The translations under genes were made by a program, and so were the position numbers. Positions 57,949 to 64,000 of a stretch of 64,000 bases of DNA are shown here, one piece after another. The stretch's first letter is position 1; each line of letters begins with the position of its first letter. Origin of the DNA: Escallonia rubra (taxonomy: Eukaryota > Streptophyta > Magnoliopsida > Escalloniales > Escalloniaceae); assembly GCA_033065855.1 (NCBI GenBank), contig JAVXUO010001518.1, positions 29,498-93,497 on the forward strand. The letters run 5' to 3'. The notes below the pieces were generated by a model. It searched no databases. It had not been told where the DNA came from and saw only the letters and a list, made by a program, of their open reading frames with translations.

Positions 57949-58218
57949 AAAAGCACATGTTTATAAAACAGTGAATAACTCATGCTTAGTCCGATGTCTG
58001 TGGAAAATTCGGCAGCACCTCCCCGCATTTCTCCAAGTACACCACATCGATTAGGTGTTCTAACATTCATCTAACCTTGCTCAGGAAGGTTTGACGGATG
58101 TTAGAACACCAGATCTGTATGCACCCGGAGAAACACACGAGAACGTGTACCAAATATCCACGACATAGAACATAAAGCATGAGTCAAAATACTGTTTTAT
58201 AAACAATTAGCTTTTCCA
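57949..58218 (-). other. Long imperfect hairpin upstream of TNPD, candidate small-RNA precursor
   Basis: GAAAAGC...GTTTATAAAACAGT (57949-57974) pairs with ACTGTTTTATAAAC...GCTTTTCC (58191-58217). Inside, CTCATGCTT pairs with AAGCATGAG, TTTCTCC with GGAGAAA, and GGTGTTCTAACAT with ATGTTAGAACACC near the tip. The whole 270 bp folds on itself with mismatches. It begins about 150 bp upstream of the TNPD start codon, so it may lie in the leader or be a separate transcript. Rice CACTA elements are known to carry the miR820 precursor; this could be an analogous arrangement but the sequence alone does not prove processing. Confidence 0.6.
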
Positions 58219-58237
58219 AACTGTCCAAACTGGACAT

Positions 58238-58285
58238 CCAAAGGCTCATTACAAGGCATTACTTTGTAATGAGTACCTTTGAACG
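58238..58285. other. Second short hairpin in the CACTA element
   Basis: CCAAAGGCTCATTACAA pairs with TTGTAATGAGTACCTTTG around a small loop. Confidence 0.7.
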
Positions 58286-58521
58286 GGAACTAAGGGTTTT
58301 TATGCATGCATGTGTTCAGAAATTGATAAGATATGCAAGAATCTTTCCGAAATATCAAAACTGCAGAATGATCGTTGCATATGTTATCAATTCCACATTA
58401 AATAGAACTCGTTGGCAACGAGTTGAACCATCTCGTTGCCAATGGACTTCTCAAAACAACAATTAATATAAAGAAGGCAGGGTTTGTAAAGAACGAGTAA
58501 TTGAACCATCTCTGGGCAACA

Positions 58522-59165
58522 TTTAGGGCTAATTAATGTTAATGAGGGCTAGTTTCGGATAATTATAGCTAATTAGGGTTGATTATGACTAATTAGGGTT
58601 TAATTGTGCCGAGTAGTGATGATTAGTCCTAATTAGGGCTAATTAGGCTTAATTGGGTTATGTTAGGGCTAATTAATGTTAATGAGGGCTAGTTTCGGAT
58701 AATTATAGCTAATTAGGGTTGATTATGACTAATTAGGGTTTAATTGTGCCGAGTAGTGATGATTAGTCCTAATTAGGGCTAATTAGGCTTAATTGGGTTA
58801 TGTTAGGGCTAATTAATGTTAATGAGGGATAGTTTCGGATGATTATAGCTGACTAGGGTTGATTAGGACTAATTAGAGTTATGTAGTCCTAATTAGGGTT
58901 TAATTGTGCCGAGTAGTGTTGATTAGTCCTAACTAGCGCTAATTAGGCGTAATTGGGTTATGTTAGTGCAAATTATGACTAATTAGGCTAACAACAATCA
59001 ATATGCGCATAATTGGGTTCATTTGGGCTAATTTGAGGTAATTACAGCTAATTTGAATTTTATCAGGTTCTTAGGGTTAATTAAAACTAATTAGGCTCGT
59101 TAGAGCTAATTAGGGTTAATTGATTTACTAAAATATTATTAATCAGGACTAATTAGGGCTAATTA
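58522..59165. repeat. Tandem repeats of about 141 bp, rich in CTAATTAGGG
   Basis: Three successive units start TTAGGGCTAATTAATGTTAATG (near 58522, 58663 and 58803), then decay into irregular GGGCTAATTAG copies. Non-coding. Confidence 0.9.
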
Positions 59166-59239
59166 TAGCCAGCGCTGGAGCCACGATTAGATTCCAGGGG
59201 GTGCATGCTAAAAATGTCGCATTAACCTAACTAACCTAA

Positions 59240-59500
59240 ATTTAATGCACATTCAACAACCTCAATTCCGACACCTCATATAGGGTGTCGATATGGTGTC
59301 CGATACGTTTCTGACACCTCCGGACACACGTGTCAGACACATACCGACACGTGTCCGACGCCTTTGGACACGTGTCCGACGCCTCCGGACACGTGTCCGA
59401 TGCCCAGCGACACGCACCTCCGGACACATCGGCATACGTTAATTTGTTTTCTAAATGTCGGACACCGTCGATCAGACGTGGTGTCCGTGTCTGCGCTAAC
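59240..59500. repeat. Short repeats GGACACGTGTCCGACGCC
   Basis: Several near-palindromic copies of ACACGTGTCCG occur at about 59320-59430. Non-coding; nearby frames are only translations of the repeat. Confidence 0.7.
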
Positions 59501-59879
59501 TAACAGGTATCTCAATCCAATTGGGTCCCATCCTCCGTCAACAATCTCAATTCTCAATTCTCAAATGCTCAATGCAATAAAAATTAACAAAAATCACACA
59601 TTCAATCCAATTGGGTCCCATCCTCCGTCAATAATCTCAATATCTCAAATGCTCAATGCACAATTAACAATCTAAAATCATTAATTAACAACCTAAAATC
59701 ATCAATTCATAATCGCAATTACTTCAAATACACAGCTAATAACCTAAAATCATCGATCAATAATCACAATTCTAAAACGCACAATTAACAACCTAAAATT
59801 ATCAAACAAATGATCAATGTTCAAATGGGAAAAAAATGTTCAAAATTCACATATCCGATGCGCTTGAATTATTTCAATT

Positions 59880-60605
59880 TAGGGTTCGATTGTATTAGGG
59901 CATTCAATTTAGGGTTCAATTAGTTTCATTTAGGGTTCGGTTCGATTAGGGCATTCAATTTAGGGTTCAATTACTTCAATTTAGGGTTCAATTAGGAGGT
60001 TCTATTGATTCAATTTATGGTTCAGTTGATTTGAGGCATTCAATTTAGGGTTCAATTAGTTCGATTTAGGGTTCGGTTGGATTAGGGCATTCAATTTGGG
60101 GTTCAATTAGGGTTCGGTTAGATTGGGGCAATCAATTTAGGGTTTAATTAGGGGTTCAATTAGTTTAATTAAGGATTCGATTCAATTAGGGCATTCAATT
60201 TAGGGTTCAATTACTTCAATTTAGGGTTCAATTAGGGGGTTCTATTGATTCAATTTAGGTTTCGGTTGATTTGAGGCATTCAATTTAGGGTTCAATTAGT
60301 TCGATTTAGGGTTCGGTTGGATTAGGGCATTCAATTTGGGGTTCAATTAGGGTTCGGTTAGATTGGGGCAATCAATTTAGGGTTTAATTAGGGGTTCAAT
60401 TAGTTTAATTTAGGATTCGATTCAATTAGGGCATTCAATTTAGGGTTCAATTACTTCAATTTAGGGTTCAATTAGGGGGTTCTATTGATTCAATTTAGGG
60501 TTCGGTTGATTTGAGGCATTCAATTTAGGGTTCAATTAGTTCGATTTAGGGTTCGGTTGGATTAGGGCATTCAATTTGGGGTTCAATTAGGGTTCGGTTA
60601 GTTTA
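59880..60605. repeat. 240-bp satellite in the CACTA element, built of TTTAGGGTTC motifs
   Basis: Three units with period 240 (the landmark GGTTCTATTGATTCAATTTA near 59997, 60237 and 60477). Each unit consists of shorter repeats such as CAATTTAGGGTTCAATTA. Units two and three are almost identical. Confidence 0.92.
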
Positions 60606-61180
60606 CTAGGTTAAATAATTTGTTAACTTTGATTAATCGATGCCATAATTTAGCACCCCTTACGGACACCGAAAATTCTCAAAACATTCCGGAGCCTACA
60701 TCTCGTAAAACTATTGGGGGTTATAGTTTTGCATTTTGTCCAATTCTGATCCTAGATATTTATAAAAAATCATTGAAAACTGCCTAATTTAATTTTAACC
60801 TTTAGTGACCATTACCTTTACTATTCAGATTAAGCACACCTAGTATTTCACCTAAATGCACACACATCTCCTTCTACCTTCAGCCGAGATGTTCATCCCA
60901 CACCCACTTCACAACCACACATTACCTCACTTCCAACCCACTTTAAATCATAGAAACCTCATTACACCATTCTAACTCACTACAACATACACTTAAACAC
61001 TCAATTTAACACATTTACACACCTATAATACACACACCATCAAGAACACACACACACACAGTCACGAACACACACTACACCTACAAAACACGCACTTAAC
61101 TCCTCGAAAGCCACTTACATGTTAATAAAAACCAAAGAGAAATTAATGACAGGACACGGGAAGCAAACCAGAAGACCTTC
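60606..61180. other. Non-coding stretch in the CACTA element
   Basis: C/A-rich sequence with short CA repeats near 61045-61075; no gene recognised. Confidence 0.5.
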
Positions 61181-61184
61181 ACAG

Positions 61185-61480
61185 GCAGTGGTGGCGGCGC
61201 GGCAGTGGTGGCGGCGCGACAGTGGTGGCAGATCGGCAGTGGTGGCGGCGCGACACTGGTGGCAGCGCGGCAGTGCGGCAGTGGTGGCAGCGCGACAGTG
61301 GTGGCAGCGCGGCAGTGGTGGCGGCGCGACAGTGGTGGCAGATCGGCAGTAGTGGCGGCGCGACAGTGGTGGCAGCGCGACAGTGGTGGCAGCGCGGCAG
61401 TGGTGGCGGCGCGACAGTGGTGGCAGATCGGCAGTAGTGGCGGCGCGACAGTGGTGGCAGCGCGGCAGTGGTGGCGGCGG
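61185..61480. repeat. GC-rich minisatellite of GGCAGTGGTGGC-type units
   Basis: Higher-order arrangement of GGCAGTGGTGGCGGCGCGACA and GTGGTGGCAGATC blocks. Open frames on both strands here are products of the repeat, not genes. Confidence 0.9.
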
Positions 61481-61529
61481 TCCTTCGGTTTTGAAGATGG
61501 GCGGCAGTGGCGGTGGCAGGCTCTATCGC

Positions 61530-61630
61530 CGGTGAGAGAGAGAGGGAGAGAGAGAGAGAGAGAGAGAAAGAGGGAGAGAGCAACGGGAGAAAGAAAGAGA
61601 GAGAGAGCAACGGGAGAAAGAAAAGAAAGG
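61530..61630. repeat. (GA)n microsatellite region
   Basis: GAGA-rich tract with a duplicated AGCAACGGGAGAAAGAAA block. Confidence 0.85.
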
Positions 61631-61654
61631 GGGATCTGATATTTTTAAGTCCTT

Positions 61655-61855
61655 TACCGACGGAATACACCCGTCGGTTAAAGTCCGTCGGTAAAACCCT
61701 ACTTTCACCGACGGGTGTGTTTACCGACGGAATTATTCCGTCGTTAAATAGTTTTACCGACGGACTTTTACCGACGGTTATTTCCGTCTCTGAAACGACG
61801 TTTAGCGACGGAATTTAGTCCGTCGCTAAAAGTCCGTCGCTAATTCCCTCTTTTC
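61655..61855. repeat. Right subterminal repeats of the CACTA element
   Basis: Motifs here are mainly ACCGACGG/CCGTCGGT, turning to GCGACGG next to the end, so the two ends use slightly different variants. Confidence 0.88.
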
Positions 61856-61863
61856 TTGTAGTG

Positions 61864-62433
61864 GTAGGGCATTAATTGCGCCAAACGGTAAATACAGTCG
61901 ACTGTAATGCACCATTGCAGTCGACTGTAATCCCAAAGTAGCCGTTGGAAATTCAAATTTCCAACTTACAGTCGACTGTAATCCAAATGCAGTCGACTGT
62001 AATAGGCTACTGGAAGTATTGCAGTCGACTGTAATACCTCACTGCCCAACTTGCAGTCGACTGCATTCCAATGCAGTCGACTGCATTCCAGAAAATGCAG
62101 TTTCCTAGTTTTTAAAGAATGAAAAACTTTTATGCATGCAAGAAAAACCTATGGGCAAGTTCTAGGTATACAGTCATCGTAACGATCATCTCTCTATGTC
62201 TAGTTTACAAAGAAGGAAATAAAAGCATGAAAAATTCAATCGACGAATTCCTTCTTTGATGCGTTCCGTTGAGAGTCTTTGACCGTGTTGCTCGTCTAAT
62301 AGTCCGTTTGCATGAGTATGAGATTGTTCCTATTGCTTCATCAACTCAATGCATGTTAGACAACATAAACATCAATGTTAGTTATCATCAAAACCAAATA
62401 TAATCCTATGTTAAATAACCGTAGGGTTAACTA
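61864..62433 (-). repeat. Sirevirus 3' LTR, outer (5') portion
   Basis: It continues from the CACTA right TSD (GTA, 61864-61866) to the purine tract at 62434. The outermost LTR base pair is less certain because the expected CA reads TA. Confidence 0.7.
61893..62095. repeat. Cluster of CAGTCGACTG palindromes in the Sirevirus LTR
   Basis: Seven copies of the 10-bp palindrome CAGTCGACTG, usually extended to TGCAGTCGACTGYA, occur within about 200 bp. Palindromic CpG-containing arrays in the U3 part of the LTR are a described trait of Sireviruses and are thought to be regulatory. Confidence 0.88.
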
Positions 62434-62670
62434 TCTCCCCTTTTTTGATGATGACAAACATTGATTCAAATAATATGAGATACATAAGATAATAAACGTA
62501 AGGAAGCATGACAATCTCAATTATAAACAATAAGGGGTTAAAAGAAGAATCGTGAAGATAAGCTCCCCCTATCTTAAGCAATATAGGGCTCCCCCTAACT
62601 CAAGTAATATATGCTCATATCAAATCCACACAAGTATGAATCAACAATATTTTCTCCCCCTTTTGACATC
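62434..62670 (-). promoter_or_regulatory. Multiple polypurine tracts of the Sirevirus
   Basis: On the minus strand AAAAGGGGGAGA (about 62665), GGGGGAGC (about 62594 and 62570) and AAAAAAGGGGAGA (62446-62434, at the LTR edge) follow one another. Repeated purine tracts before the 3' LTR are characteristic of Sireviruses. Confidence 0.7.
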
Positions 62671-63019
62671 ATTGAAAAAGATCAAGGGTGTGTGTGAAAG
62701 TGATCAACTTATGTATCCATCCATGGATAATCAATATAGCCAACAAGGACATTCAAACAAAAACATAAGTACTTGAATAACTATCAAAATGTGTACCAAG
62801 CGCATTGTACAAAAATAGCACATAAAAAAGAAGTAGAAAGAATTTAGAAATATAAGTGTGTGCAAATCAATAAAGACAAATGAGATTAAATGAATATCAA
62901 TAAAATCAATAATTTTGGAAAAAGAAAAATCAACCAAAGCATGCTATAAGCATATTAAATAATGTTCAAGCATGAGAAGTGCAACTTGCATGATTATGCA
63001 CAAGAGATATAACATTTAG

Positions 63020-64000
63020 TCACATAGGTGAAGACATACCAAGTTCTCGGCTAGGAGCGGTAAACCCCTTCGAATCTAAAGGTTTAGTGAAGATATTCGC
63101 TAATTGGTGATTTGTGTCCATGAAATCTATATCACCTTTTTGCACATGATCACGGATAAAATGGTGTTTGATTTCTATGTGCTTTGTGCGTGAATGTTGG
63201 ATGGGATTTTTGCTCAAGTCAATGGCACTAGTGTTATCGCATAAGATAGGTATGTGATCATACTTGAGTCCAAAGTCCAAAAGGGTTTGTTTCATCCAAA
63301 GAATTTGTGCACAACAAGCACCAACCGCCATATATTCGGCTTCGGTGGTAGAGAATGCAACTGAGTTTTGCTTTTTGGAACTCCAAGAAACAAGAATGAC
63401 CTAGGAATTGGCAACCTCCACTAGTACTTTTCCGCTCGGTTTTACAACCGGCATAGTCGGCGTCGGAGTAACCAATTAGGTAAAAAAAAAAAGTGTTTCT
63501 AGGAAACCATAACCCTAAATCGTGAGTGCCCTTAAGATATCTAAGGATTCTCTTGACGGCAATCAAATGAGATTCCTTAGGACAAGCTTGAAATCTAGCA
63601 CATAAACAAACACTAAACATTATATCGGGTCTACTTGCGATAAGGTAAATGAGTGATCTGATCATACCTCGATAGCGCTTAATATCAACATCCTTACCCT
63701 TTTCATCTTTATCAAGCTTTAATGGAGAGCTCATTGGAGTGTCAAAAGCATTTGATGCTTCCATGTCAAAAGCATTTGATGCTTCCATGTCAAATCTCTT
63801 GAGTAGCTCTTTGGTGTATTTGGCTTGGTTGATAAAGATTTCATCCTTGCTTTGTTTGATTTGCAATCCAAGGAAGAAGGTGAGTTCTCCCATCATGCTC
63901 ATTTCAAACTCCTTACTCATACAAGAAGCAAACTCTTCGCACAAGGATCCATTAGTCGCACCAAATATAATATCATCAACATAAATCACCAACAATAAGT
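63020..64000 (-). pseudogene. Sirevirus RT/RNase H (partial at the window edge)
   Basis: From the right edge the minus strand encodes LVIYVDDIIFGATN (catalytic box intact), FEMSMMGELTFFLGLQIKQ, SRPDIMFSVCLCARFQ, then RNase H blocks GYSDADYAGCKTERKSTSG, YMAVGACCAQILWMKQTL, ILCDNTSAIDLSKNP and HQLANIFTKPLD. Frame changes near 63370 between the two RNase H parts, with a small lesion after QFLGHS. A 24-bp tandem duplication at about 63748-63795 repeats FDMEASNA in frame before TPMSSP. Wording of these blocks is typical of the SIRE/Maximus lineage. The N-terminal RT, integrase and gag are outside the window. Confidence 0.9.

Larger units (their letters stand above)
51732..61863 (-). mobile_element. 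Full-length CACTA (En/Spm) transposon, 10.1 kb, apparently intact
   Basis: The left end CACTACAAGAAAAC and the complement of the right end, CACTACAAGAAAAG, are identical for 13 bp. The element is flanked by GTA at 51729-51731 and 61864-61866, the 3-bp duplication expected of CACTA. Both ends carry dense TTTAGCGACGGA/TCCGTCGCTAAA palindromic subterminal repeats. The interior holds a TNPD-like transposase gene and a TNPA-like gene, both on the minus strand and both open across their inferred introns. About 4 kb of repeats lies between the right end and TNPD. This is the expected layout of an autonomous element. Confidence 0.97.
50987..64000 (-). mobile_element. Sirevirus-type (SIRE/Maximus) copia element, 3' part, interrupted by CACTA
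   Basis: On the minus strand the order is RT/RNase H (right edge to 63020), a long 3' untranslated region with several purine tracts, and a 3' LTR. The LTR runs from about 62433 to 50987 and is split by the CACTA transposon. Its inner end reads TATTCACCCCCTCTAGGGTTATC...TTTCA on the minus strand, a familiar end for this lineage. Excluding CACTA the LTR is about 1.3 kb. The 5' LTR, gag and integrase lie beyond the window. Confidence 0.82.

Noticed and set aside
59880-60605. Telomere or interstitial telomere array
   Set aside because: TTTAGGG occurs but is separated by other sequence in a 240-bp unit; there is no run of tandem heptamers.
61119-61639. Long open frames on both strands in the GGCAGTGGTGGC array
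   Set aside because: They exist only because the repeat units keep several frames open; the translations are simple repeats with no domain.
1-64000. Prokaryotic-style operons, ribosome binding sites or phage modules
   Set aside because: Introns, plant transposon families and base composition all indicate plant nuclear DNA.

Overview
The window is from a flowering-plant nuclear genome, most likely a eudicot. The evidence is AT-rich intergenic DNA, GT-AG introns, plant-only protein families (CND41/nepenthesin-type aspartic protease, plant mobile domain, CACTA TNPD) and a dense mix of plant transposable elements. Only one ordinary host gene looks intact: a two-exon secreted aspartic protease at 18512-21019 (+). 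Almost everything else is transposon sequence, much of it nested. Several element boundaries can be fixed to the base from target-site duplications (TSDs).

Left part (1-13300). Two degenerate minus-strand Ty1/copia fragments lie head to tail (1-2909 and 2906-5525) and meet at an abrupt junction. A decayed plus-strand LTR follows (about 5530-6045). A 5.5 kb PIF/Harbinger DNA transposon (7738-13276) carries both expected genes, a DDE transposase with one in-frame stop and a Myb/SANT-like protein with small lesions. Its leader also holds what may be a captured host exon.

Middle part (13300-39560). This holds a copia RT scrap, a CACTA-like end with palindromic subterminal repeats (ends 15511), a plant-mobile-domain pseudogene (16142-17218) and the protease gene. 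Next is a 4.1 kb hAT element with a perfect 8-bp TSD (21682-25772), then a minus-strand Helitron (25850-29690). A 2.9 kb segment is present twice in tandem (30403-36179); its right breakpoint cuts the inverted repeat of a Mutator-like element. A plus-strand Helitron (36580-39558) closes the block.

Right part (40800-64000). A small LTR retrotransposon with TG...TA ends (40810-47927) has been invaded twice: by a 5 kb copia element inside its left LTR (TSD AATAT) and by a 5'-truncated LINE in its interior (TSD AATAAACTA). A third Helitron (from 49505) is cut at 50986 by the LTR of a minus-strand Sirevirus-type copia element. That LTR is in turn split by a 10.1 kb CACTA (En/Spm) element at 51732-61863.

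The CACTA element is the best-preserved mobile system here. It has perfect CACTACAAGAAAA termini, a GTA TSD, subterminal GCGACGG palindromes, and TNPD-like (1127 codons) and TNPA-like (about 410 codons) genes with open reading frames across all inferred splice junctions. A long imperfect hairpin of about 270 bp lies just upstream of TNPD and is a candidate small-RNA precursor. No CRISPR, rRNA or convincing tRNA gene was seen. All assignments come from reading the sequence and its translations; no database search was run.
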